In this document: positions 37,306-45,965 of the stretch, one piece after another
How the letters are laid out: each line of letters begins with the position of its first letter
Position numbering within the stretch: the first letter of the stretch is position 1
Assembly (NCBI GenBank): GCA_015478775.1
Contig: JADMKP010000001.1
Span: 124,001 to 188,000, forward strand
DNA length: 64,000 nt
Source of the DNA: Fermentimonas sp.
GTDB taxonomy: Bacteria; Bacteroidota; Bacteroidia; Bacteroidales; Dysgonomonadaceae
Direction of reading: 5' to 3'
The notes under the pieces: model-generated
What the model was told of the DNA's origin: nothing
What the model saw: only the letters and a program-made list of their open reading frames with translations
Databases searched by the model: none
Made by a program: the position numbers and the translations under genes

Positions 37306-38496
37306 TTATATTGCATCAACATTTACTGGTTTACCCTTTTCAATGTATCTTTTGGAACGCAAATAACGATCGGCATTGAATTTGTCATATAATACATCAG
37401 ATGGATTTAAGCTGTTTATACGTACATAGTCTGAAGCATGAATAAAATGATTGTTTCCTAAGTAAATTCCAACATGAACAACCCTCTCGTCGTAGTATTC
37501 ATTACTTACAGCATTTCCCTTTTCATTTGTACCTTTTTGCCTTTTTGTGCCGAAAAACATTAAATCTCCTGGCTTAAGATTACCAAACTCTCCCGTTGAA
37601 TCAACCAACGAGCCTTTATTCACCTGCTGTGAGGCATCACGAGGTAAATTAATACCGTGCATAAAATAAACTATTTTTGTAAATCCACTACAATCAAGCC
37701 CTTTAGAAGATGTACCACCCCACAGATATGGTATACCTTTAAATTGTAATGCGCTTTTTGTGATACTTTCACCCAAAAGATCAATACTTTTAAACCAATC
37801 TTCATATGTTAATGCATCAGATTTAATTATAAATGCAATGCGACCATCAGGATATTCTACTTCATAGAATCTCTCATTTTCTGACTTTAGAGCTAAAATA
37901 TTACCTATCACTAAATCTGAAACAGGATTTGATGATTTATTAGGCACCTCATAAGACGTTGCATAAACAGAAGTAACAATAACCTTTCTCTGTTCGTTAT
38001 ATCTTAAAAATTCTGCTTTGCTTAAAGGTTTTACTGAGCCGTTTATCCATCCGATATACTTATCGGGAGTTTGTATTCGTCGCCAACCATTGTTCTCTTC
38101 CAGTATCTTTACCTTCATACCAAGAAGTGTTTGCGTTATCATTTCGGAATTATAACGGGGTGAATGTCGTATTGTGCCAACTGAATTATAAACTAAGCCT
38201 TCGGTTTTATCGCCAAGTTGTGCATCTGGCAGAAGTTGTACTGAATCAACAATATCAGGATGTTTTTCTTTTAATATTCTTATTAATTCATCATATGCAT
38301 CTTTACTTGTAGTTACTCCTTTAATTATTGACATATCACCTTTTTGATGAGTATCAATTTGGAATACCTCAACTCTTATATCAGGGGCATATTTATATTG
38401 AATTTCCCTGATGATATGCTTTATATCATTCTCCTGAGCCATAAAATATTGTAATGATAAAATCCATAAAAAGAAAATGACAAAATATCTGTTCAT
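37306..38496 (-). CDS. SH3/NlpC-P60 murein peptidase (gamma-D-Glu-diamino acid endopeptidase type)
   Basis: Exported cysteine peptidase of 396 residues. A signal peptide ends near YFMAQE. SH3-like cell-wall domains (about 105-235) contain GTIRHSPRYNSEMITQ and IGWINGSVKPLS. The NlpC/P60 domain (about 245-385) has the catalytic Cys in LDCSGFTKIV (about 264) and His in VVHVGIYLG (about 340). Related enzymes (YkfC and Bacteroides homologues) cut the gamma-D-Glu-diamino-acid bond of free murein peptides, releasing L-Ala-D-Glu. The downstream epimerase gene, one base away, uses that product, so both likely recycle peptidoglycan fragments. Confidence 0.92.
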   Translation of the reverse strand: MNRYFVIFFLWILSLQYFMAQENDIKHIIREIQYKYAPDIRVEVFQIDTHQKGDMSIIKGVTTSKDAYDELIRILKEKHPDIVDSVQLLPDAQLGDKTEGLVYNSVGTIRHSPRYNSEMITQTLLGMKVKILEENNGWRRIQTPDKYIGWINGSVKPLSKAEFLRYNEQRKVIVTSVYATSYEVPNKSSNPVSDLVIGNILALKSENERFYEVEYPDGRIAFIIKSDALTYEDWFKSIDLLGESITKSALQFKGIPYLWGGTSSKGLDCSGFTKIVYFMHGINLPRDASQQVNKGSLVDSTGEFGNLKPGDLMFFGTKRQKGTNEKGNAVSNEYYDERVVHVGIYLGNNHFIHASDYVRINSLNPSDVLYDKFNADRYLRSKRYIEKGKPVNVDAI

Positions 38497-38579
38497 ACTC
38501 TCTCTATTTTATAATGAAAGCGAAATATACAAATATTCTTCAATATTTTTTATATAATTATGCAAAAATGGCAACCTAC

Positions 38580-38609
38580 TTTGCAAAATACAGAAAATCA
38601 TTATCTTTG
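38580..38609 (+). promoter_or_regulatory. Bacteroides-type promoter of pcm
   Basis: TTTG at 38580-38583 and TATCTTTG at 38602-38609 are separated by 18 bases, close to the consensus TTTG/TAnnTTTG pair. Transcription would begin around 38616, about 23 bases before the ATG at 38639. This fits the upstream start that includes the lipoprotein signal. Confidence 0.6.
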
Positions 38610-38638
38610 TTATAATAGTAGAGATTAAAAAACATATT

Positions 38639-39382
38639 ATGAGATACTTACTATACATAATTCTAATGTGTTGTTTAAGCTTAACAACATGTTCAAACAA
38701 AACAGATAACAGCAATTACAAAAGAAATAAAACCATGTCTATAGATAGTCTTAAAGATAAATCAGAAGCTATTAAACTTGCAAAACAACTTGAACGTAAA
38801 GGAATCTCTGATAAACTTGTTCTTGAAGCTATTTCATCTGTACCAAGGCACGAGTTTATTGACCCAAATTTAAGAGAATTTGCATACCTCGACCGTCCTC
38901 TTCCTATAGAGAGAAACCAAACGATTTCACAACCTTATACAGTTGCTTATCAGTCGGAACTCTTAAAGTTAAAGCCTGGTGAGAAAGTATTAGAGATAGG
39001 AACGGGCAGTGGTTATCAAGCAGCTATTCTTTGTGAAATGGGAGCAGAAGTCTATAGTATAGAACGATATAAAGAACTTCATAATAGATCTAAAGTAAAA
39101 CTTAATTCACTTGGATATTATCCAAACCTATTTTTTGGCGATGGTTATGAAGGACTACAGGAATATGCTCCATTCGATAAGATTCTAATTACTGCAGCAC
39201 CTGAGAAAATCCCTGAAAAGTTATTACAGCAATTGGAAATTGGAGGGTGGATGGTAGTACCTGTTGGAGATAGAAGAGTTCAGAAAATGACTATAATACG
39301 TCGTACCGGAGAAGACACGTTCGAAGAGTCCATACATGGTGATTTTATATTTGTTCCAATGGAAAAGGGAACAGAAAAGTAG
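38639..39382 (+). CDS. pcm: Protein-L-isoaspartate O-methyltransferase with a lipoprotein-like N-terminus
   Basis: SAM-dependent repair enzyme that methylates isoaspartyl residues in damaged proteins. The catalytic domain (about 45-245) has RNQTISQPYTVA, the PIMT signature, and the SAM-binding motif VLEIGTGSGYQA. Unusually, the first 30 residues form a signal with Cys18 in the lipobox-like LTTC followed by a polar linker. If real, the enzyme is exported, where SAM is not expected to be available. An internal ATG at 38735 would give the ordinary cytoplasmic form. The promoter spacing favours the long form. It is monocistronic and convergent with guaB. Confidence 0.88.
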   Translation: MRYLLYIILMCCLSLTTCSNKTDNSNYKRNKTMSIDSLKDKSEAIKLAKQLERKGISDKLVLEAISSVPRHEFIDPNLREFAYLDRPLPIERNQTISQPYTVAYQSELLKLKPGEKVLEIGTGSGYQAAILCEMGAEVYSIERYKELHNRSKVKLNSLGYYPNLFFGDGYEGLQEYAPFDKILITAAPEKIPEKLLQQLEIGGWMVVPVGDRRVQKMTIIRRTGEDTFEESIHGDFIFVPMEKGTEK

Positions 39383-39444
39383 TTATTATACTATTTATCT
39401 GCTCCCTAGATATATGATTAAATTCTCTAAAAAGATATTTTAGA

Positions 39445-40989
<1,545 letters not shown>

Positions 40990-41014
40990 TCATGTTAAAT
41001 AAAATTGTTTCTAA

Positions 41015-42211
41015 TTAATATTGAAGTAGATCCAGCTTCTTAAATACTTTTGTGATGCTATCTATAGCGAAGTCGATCTGTTGAGTTGTATGAGTTGCCA
41101 TTAACGAAAATCTAATTAACGTATCACCAGGAGCGACACCAGGTGAAACCACAGGATTAACAAAAATACCCTCTTCGAAGAGCATCTTTGTAATCAGAAA
41201 TGTTTTATCATTATCTCTTACATATAGTGGCATTATTGGTGTAGAAGTGGGTCCTAACTCAAATCCATTCTCTTTGAACTGATTAATAGCGTAGTGAGTC
41301 AATTCCCATAATCTCTTTACCCTATCTGGTTCCGCTTTTAGAATATCTAATGCTGCAGAGGCGGCAGCAGTTGCACTAGGAGAAATACTGGCACTAAATA
41401 TATTAGTACGTGCATTATGGCGAATATAGTTAATTACTGAATAGTCTCCGGCTATAAATCCACCAATTGAAGCCAATGATTTGCTGAATGTTCCCATAAC
41501 AAGATCCACATTATCCAGTAAACCAAAATGATCGCAAACCCCTTTTCCATTATACTTTTTACCTAGCACTCCTAAACTGTGTGCTTCATCAACCATTATA
41601 TTGGCATTATACTTAGCAGCAAGCTTTACTATTTCGGGCAAATTGGCTAAATCGCCCTCCATACTAAAAACACCATCCACCACAATTAGCTTAACACTTT
41701 GCGAGTTACAACGTTTAAGTTGGTTCTCCAAAGATTTCATATCGTTATGTCTGAATTTATATTTTGTAGAAAATGATGTTCTAAGTCCCTCAATTATTGA
41801 TGCATGATCTCTCTCGTCCCAAATTATATAATCCTCTCTGCCTGTTAAGCAGCCAAGAACACCTTGATTAACAGAGAACCCGGTTGAAAATACAACAGCC
41901 TCATCTTTATTCATAAAATTGGCTAGCTTTCTTTCTAATTCGATATGAATATCTAGGGTTCCGTTAAGAAAACGTGAGCCTGCCATACCTGTGCCATATT
42001 TTTTTGCAGCTGCTATTGAAGCTTCTACAACTTTAGGATGATTCGTTAATCCTAAATAGGCATTAGAGCCGAACATCAGCACCTTTTTGCCATTAATTAC
42101 AACTTCAGTATCCTGATCACTTTCAATTGCCCTAAAATAGGGATATATTCCTGCTGCCTTCGCACGTTGCGGGGCATCATATTTCATCATTTTTTCTCTT
42201 AGCAAATTCAT
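41015..42211 (-). CDS. spt: Serine palmitoyltransferase (alpha-oxoamine synthase family)
   Basis: PLP enzyme that condenses serine with palmitoyl-CoA to 3-ketosphinganine, the first step of bacterial sphingolipid synthesis. It closely follows the Bacteroides Spt pattern: AAGIYPYF, VLMFGSNAYLGLTNHP, GTGMAGSRFLNGTLDIH, the PLP-contact DEAHSLGVLG and the Schiff-base Lys in GTFSKSLASIGGF (about residue 242). I start at MNLLREKMMKYD (ATG 42211, 398 residues); the frame remains open 43 codons upstream, but that part is not conserved and covers the presumed promoter region. 2-Amino-3-ketobutyrate ligase is the main alternative and is less likely given the resemblance to Spt. Confidence 0.87.
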   Translation of the reverse strand: MNLLREKMMKYDAPQRAKAAGIYPYFRAIESDQDTEVVINGKKVLMFGSNAYLGLTNHPKVVEASIAAAKKYGTGMAGSRFLNGTLDIHIELERKLANFMNKDEAVVFSTGFSVNQGVLGCLTGREDYIIWDERDHASIIEGLRTSFSTKYKFRHNDMKSLENQLKRCNSQSVKLIVVDGVFSMEGDLANLPEIVKLAAKYNANIMVDEAHSLGVLGKKYNGKGVCDHFGLLDNVDLVMGTFSKSLASIGGFIAGDYSVINYIRHNARTNIFSASISPSATAAASAALDILKAEPDRVKRLWELTHYAINQFKENGFELGPTSTPIMPLYVRDNDKTFLITKMLFEEGIFVNPVVSPGVAPGDTLIRFSLMATHTTQQIDFAIDSITKVFKKLDLLQY

Positions 42212-42339
42212 TTGAAGGAAATTAATAATTTTGTTCCTGTCTTTTATGACATCAGAAGTATATATCTGCTTTGAAATAGTGCGCAAATTTACATGAAATA
42301 TTTTGAATCGCACTAAAACAAATAATAATATGGCTCTCA

Positions 42340-42369
42340 CAAAGATAAAGCAATTTATGGAAACTTCAA
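42340..42369 (-). promoter_or_regulatory. Promoter of spt
   Basis: On the minus strand TTG (42367-42369) and TATCTTTG (42340-42347) are separated by 19 bases, fitting the Bacteroides consensus. The transcript would carry an untranslated leader of about 120 bases before the ATG at 42211. The 347-base divergent spt-ferritin gap (42212-42558) also holds a second -7-like TAAATTTG (42284-42291) and the palindrome listed below, and no gene. Confidence 0.5.
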
Positions 42370-42442
42370 TGAAACGTTCTCTTACAAAACATTTGAATAG
42401 ACTTGAGCTTGCTTTGTAATAAGTGCAATTAAAAAAAATATA

Positions 42443-42468
42443 ATTAAATTGTCAATAAACAATTTAAT
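42443..42468. promoter_or_regulatory. Perfect inverted repeat upstream of the ferritin gene
   Basis: ATTAAATTGT and ACAATTTAAT are exact inverse copies of ten bases separated by CAATAA, about 90 bases before the ferritin start. A dimeric regulator (iron or peroxide response) could bind it, but it does not match a Fur or OxyR consensus that I can confirm. AT richness makes chance occurrence possible. Confidence 0.35.
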
Positions 42469-42558
42469 CTGTCGTATGTTTTAACAATGTATGAATAGCA
42501 CACAAAACTGTGAAAACAGAAAAATATAATTTATTAATATAATAAAAGGACTAATATT

Positions 42559-43080
42559 ATGGTAAGTAAAAAATTAGAGTCAGCAATAAATAACCAAATA
42601 AATGCTGAGTTATGGTCGGCATACCTCTATTTATCTATGTCAGCACATTTTGCAAACAAAGGCCTTCCAGGTTTTGCAAACTGGTTTAATGTTCAGTTTC
42701 ATGAAGAACAAGATCATGCACTCAAGTTCATGAATTATTTGATTTCAAAAGGCAATAAAATTGAATTGCAACCAATTAAAGAGGTTGACACATCTTGGGA
42801 TTCACTTCTTAAAGCATTTGAAGTTACATTACATCATGAAAGAATTGTAACATCATTAATAAACGAACTTGTTTCTGTTGCAAGAAGTGAAAACGACTAT
42901 GCATCTGAAAACATGTTACAATGGTTTGTTAGTGAGCAAGTAGAGGAAGAAGAAACTGCACAGAGTATGATTGACGCTCTTAAGCTTATAGGAGATAACG
43001 GATTTGGAGTGTACACAATGGACAAAGAGCTGGGTCAAAGAAAATACACGCCATTAAGTGCCACATCCGGAGGAGAATAA
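42559..43080 (+). CDS. ftnA: Bacterial non-haem ferritin
   Basis: Iron-storage protein of 173 residues, assembling as a 24-mer. The four-helix bundle shows the diiron ferroxidase ligands: Glu in INAELWSAYLYLS (helix A), FHEEQDHALKF (Glu/His in helix B) and the later HHERIV and VSEQVEEE segments. The final 10 residues are Ser/Gly-rich. It is followed by a one-base gap and a small membrane protein gene, suggesting coupled translation. Confidence 0.95.
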   Translation: MVSKKLESAINNQINAELWSAYLYLSMSAHFANKGLPGFANWFNVQFHEEQDHALKFMNYLISKGNKIELQPIKEVDTSWDSLLKAFEVTLHHERIVTSLINELVSVARSENDYASENMLQWFVSEQVEEEETAQSMIDALKLIGDNGFGVYTMDKELGQRKYTPLSATSGGE

Positions 43081-43081
43081 T

Positions 43082-43381
43082 ATGCATAATAAATATAAGA
43101 AATTAGTAAAATGTGTTCTTCTCGACGCTGTAGGTGTTATTTCTTTTTATATACCTGTTATAGGTCCTCTTATTGATGTAATTTGGGCACCTATAGCTGC
43201 AAGCATCAGTTATAAAATGTTTGGAGAAAAAAGAGGTAAATATACTTCGCTTATAACCTTTATAGAAGAAATATTACCTGCAACTGATATTATCCCCTCA
43301 TTTACTATTTTCTGGTTTCTGTTCGATTTCCTGAAGATTGGAAAAGAAAAAAATTATCTAAACAAAATAACCCTCATATAA
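43082..43381 (+). CDS. Small membrane protein coupled to ferritin, unknown function
   Basis: A 99-residue protein with two to three hydrophobic segments. The order KCVLLDAVGVISFYIPVIG, DVIWAPIAASISYKMFG, TFIEEILPATDIIPSFTIFW looks like a conserved family of Bacteroidetes membrane proteins that I cannot name. I start at ATG 43082, one base after the ferritin stop; a GTG at 43058 inside the ferritin gene is possible but less likely. The linkage to ferritin hints at a role in iron or stress physiology (inference). Confidence 0.75.
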   Translation: MHNKYKKLVKCVLLDAVGVISFYIPVIGPLIDVIWAPIAASISYKMFGEKRGKYTSLITFIEEILPATDIIPSFTIFWFLFDFLKIGKEKNYLNKITLI

Positions 43382-43404
43382 TATTTCGCTAAAGTAATGT
43401 CTTT

Positions 43405-44310
43405 ATGAATTATAGTAAAAGCCTTTTATTAATACTCTCTTTTTTTGTATTTCTTTCATGTACAGCACATCCAAAAAACGATAACTCATTACTGTGGAAG
43501 GTTTCTGGAAACGGATTAGAGAAACCTTCTTATATTTTCGGCACACATCATCTTATACCTGTTTCTTTCCTCGATTCTGTAGCAGGAATCCATGATGCAT
43601 TTGAAAACACTGAACAAACAGTCGGAGAATTAGACATGAGTAACATGGCTGAAATGCAAACGGAGCTTATGGGTCATTCCCAACTACCAGAAGGAGTTAC
43701 TTACGACTCTCTACTAACACCGCAAGAATATACACAATTAGACAGTACTCTTAAAAGCCTATTAAATGTAGGTTTAGAACATCTTGGAACACTAAAGCCA
43801 ACAATGCTATCCAATTTAATCTCTATAAGTTTTTATCAAAAATATTACCCCTCAATTTCAAATGAAGCTAACATAGATCAGTATTTTCAATCGGAGGCAA
43901 TAAATCGTAACCGTCCTATAATTGGACTTGAGAATACAGAAGACCAAATTTATGTACTACTAAATTCGCAAACAATAGAAAGGCAGGCTGAAATGCTTAT
44001 TTGTATGGTTCAAAATCCTGACTTACTGAAAGAGCAAATGGATGAACTTCAAGAAGCATATCATTCTCAAGACATCAATGCTCTTTTTGAGCTTTCTGTT
44101 AAAGATACTCCAAACGATCCGTGCCCTAGCACAGAGGAAGAGAAAAACGCACTAAATAAGGACCGCAACATCAAATGGTTAGAAAAACTACCAGCTATAA
44201 TGGCAGATAAACCTTCGTTTATTGCGGTTGGCAGTTTACATCTTCCCGGCGAAGTAGGGTTAATTGAAGGATTAAGGGCACGGGGATACAATGTAGAACC
44301 TGTTAGTTAA
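43405..44310 (+). CDS. TraB/GumN family lipoprotein
   Basis: A 301-residue exported protein with a lipoprotein signal (VFLSC, Cys near 19). The TraB/GumN domain starts with LLWKVSGNGLEKPSYIFGTHH, whose GTHH motif and the C-terminal FIAVGSLHLPGEVGLIEGLRARGYNV are the two conserved, probably catalytic or metal-binding, boxes (Tiki/erythromycin-esterase-like fold). Some relatives are metalloproteases; activity here is not proven. It follows the small membrane protein by 23 bases and is probably part of the ferritin transcript. Confidence 0.85.
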   Translation: MNYSKSLLLILSFFVFLSCTAHPKNDNSLLWKVSGNGLEKPSYIFGTHHLIPVSFLDSVAGIHDAFENTEQTVGELDMSNMAEMQTELMGHSQLPEGVTYDSLLTPQEYTQLDSTLKSLLNVGLEHLGTLKPTMLSNLISISFYQKYYPSISNEANIDQYFQSEAINRNRPIIGLENTEDQIYVLLNSQTIERQAEMLICMVQNPDLLKEQMDELQEAYHSQDINALFELSVKDTPNDPCPSTEEEKNALNKDRNIKWLEKLPAIMADKPSFIAVGSLHLPGEVGLIEGLRARGYNVEPVS

Positions 44311-44416
44311 TTAATATGCTGTTTAGTTAGTAATTTAAATAGCAAATTGCTTAGTTTGCTCATAACAAACAAGAGAAACTATTTTGTTATGCTATATTAT
44401 CATAAAGTAAACTTGT

Positions 44417-44451
44417 TTGATTTATGCATAAGCGAGAAATAGTTTAACTTT
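44417..44451 (+). repeat. Intergenic repeat, family B, copy 2
   Basis: Matches the copy at 17711-17745 at 29 of 35 aligned positions without gaps (shared words TTGATTTATGC, GCGAGAAA, TAACTTT). It lies between the convergent traB-like and rlmD genes and ends 7 bases before the rlmD stop. Confidence 0.55.
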
Positions 44452-44457
44452 TGAGGA

Positions 44458-45867
44458 TTATTTCCTCTCAAGCAACACCACATTCTCAACATGATGTGTT
44501 TGAGGGAACATATCTACTGGCTGCACCCTTGTAACTCTATATTTTATATCCAGCAAGCTTAGGTCACGTGCCTGTGTAGCTGGGTTGCAACTCACATATA
44601 CAATCCTTTTTGGCTCTGCAAGCAGAATAGCATTTATTACATCATCATGCATCCCTGCACGTGGTGGGTCTGTAATGATAACGTCGGGCTTTCCATGAAA
44701 GTCGATGAAGTCTTCATTAAGTACATCTTTCATATCTCCGGCAAAGAAAAGAGTATTACTAATTCCGTTTAATTCAGAATTAACTTTCGCATCCTCTATT
44801 GCCTCCTCAACATACTCTATACCAACTACTTTTTTGGCATTACGAGCAATAAAGTTTGCAATAGTACCGGTACCTGTATAAAGATCATAAACAACTTCAG
44901 GACCAGTAAGCTGAGCAAATTCTCTTGCTATTTCATAAAGATGGTATGCCTGCTCACTATTGGTTTGGAAAAATGATTTAGGCCCAATCTTAAACTTCAA
45001 TCCCTCCATTTCCTCAAAAATATGATCTCTTCCACTCCACACAATTACCTCTTGGTCTGTAATAGTGTCATTTGCCTTCTGATTAATGATATAAAGAAGA
45101 GAAGTTATCTGAGGATATTCATTCTCTATAAACTTCATCAATCTCTCTCTCTTTTCACTATCATCATCATAGAACACAACAATTACCATCCACTCACCAA
45201 TAGACGTATTTCGAATAATTAAGTTTCGCATCAGTCCATTTTGATTACGCAGGTCAAAAAAGGTGTAATCATTATCAAGGCAAAATCTGCGTACACTGTT
45301 TCTTGTATTATTCTGAAGATCATCCATCAACCAGCACTTGTTAATATCAAGCACCTTATCAAACATTCCAGGAATATGAAATCCCACTGCATTTTTATGA
45401 GTGAATTCCTTCTCCGACGATATCTCAGCTTCTGTGAGCCATCTCTTATTTGAGAATGTATACTCGAGTTTATTCCTATAAAATCTATCTTCAGGAGCAC
45501 CTAATATTTGTGAGATTTCAGGCAAATCAACCTTACCAATGCGTTTTAGACTATCTGCAACCTGGTTATTTTTATATTTCAACTGTTCTTCATAAGGTAG
45601 ATTCTGCCATTTACATCCACCGCAAACTCCAAAATGCTCACAAAATGGTACAGATCTATTATCAGAATACTTTTCAAAGCGTACAACCCTCCCCTCTGCA
45701 AAACTCTTTTTCTTTCGTGTTATCTGTATATCAACAATATCTCCAGGCACAGCAAATGGCACAAAAACAGCCATCCCATCCACCTTAGCAATTGCTTTAC
45801 CTTCGGCTGCAACATCAATAATTTCCACATTTTCCAACAAAGGCTGTTGTTTTCTTTTTTTTGCCAT
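44458..45867 (-). CDS. rlmD: 23S rRNA (uracil-5-)-methyltransferase, RlmD/TrmA family
   Basis: SAM-dependent RNA methyltransferase of 469 residues. A TRAM domain (about 8-65) is followed by a 4Fe-4S Cys cluster CEHFGVCGGCKW (about 74-85), the SAM motif VYDLYTGTGTIANF, and the catalytic Cys in YVSCNPATQARDL (about 432). In RlmD the methylated base is U1939 of 23S rRNA; family members differ in position, so the site is inferred. I start at MAKKRKQQ (ATG 45867): the alternative Met nine codons upstream lies at the -7 box. Confidence 0.9.
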   Translation of the reverse strand: MAKKRKQQPLLENVEIIDVAAEGKAIAKVDGMAVFVPFAVPGDIVDIQITRKKKSFAEGRVVRFEKYSDNRSVPFCEHFGVCGGCKWQNLPYEEQLKYKNNQVADSLKRIGKVDLPEISQILGAPEDRFYRNKLEYTFSNKRWLTEAEISSEKEFTHKNAVGFHIPGMFDKVLDINKCWLMDDLQNNTRNSVRRFCLDNDYTFFDLRNQNGLMRNLIIRNTSIGEWMVIVVFYDDDSEKRERLMKFIENEYPQITSLLYIINQKANDTITDQEVIVWSGRDHIFEEMEGLKFKIGPKSFFQTNSEQAYHLYEIAREFAQLTGPEVVYDLYTGTGTIANFIARNAKKVVGIEYVEEAIEDAKVNSELNGISNTLFFAGDMKDVLNEDFIDFHGKPDVIITDPPRAGMHDDVINAILLAEPKRIVYVSCNPATQARDLSLLDIKYRVTRVQPVDMFPQTHHVENVVLLERK

Positions 45868-45891
45868 TCTGCTATTTGATAATTTATTATA

Positions 45892-45899
45892 CAAAGATA
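45892..45899 (-). promoter_or_regulatory. -7 box of rlmD
   Basis: Minus-strand TATCTTTG, 24 bases upstream of the ATG at 45867. Transcription would start near 45885, which excludes the upstream Met at 45894 as the translation start. Confidence 0.5.
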
Positions 45900-45900
45900 T

Positions 45901-45942
45901 GAAAATAAAAAACAGGGAAGCATACTAATAAGTGCTCCCCTG
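45901..45942 (-). terminator. Intrinsic terminator of the GH2 gene
   Basis: CAGGGAAGCA (45913-45922) pairs with TGCTCCCCTG (45933-45942) with one mismatch. On the minus strand the stem is followed by TTTTTTATTTTC, a good U-tract. It starts 23 bases past the GH2 stop. Confidence 0.8.
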
Positions 45943-45965
45943 CTTGATTAATTTATTTTTTAATA

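Noticed and set aside
39426..39444. Small hairpin TCTAAAA/TTTTAGA between pcm and guaB as a terminator
   Set aside because: The seven-base stem is almost all A-T and too weak to call in this base composition.
42212..42340. A 43-residue N-terminal extension of Spt
   Set aside because: The extension is not conserved in the family and starts inside the promoter box; ATG 42211 gives the normal N-terminus.
45868..45894. Upstream Met of rlmD
   Set aside because: It overlaps the -7 box at 45892-45899, so it would not be transcribed; MAKKRKQQ fits the family start.
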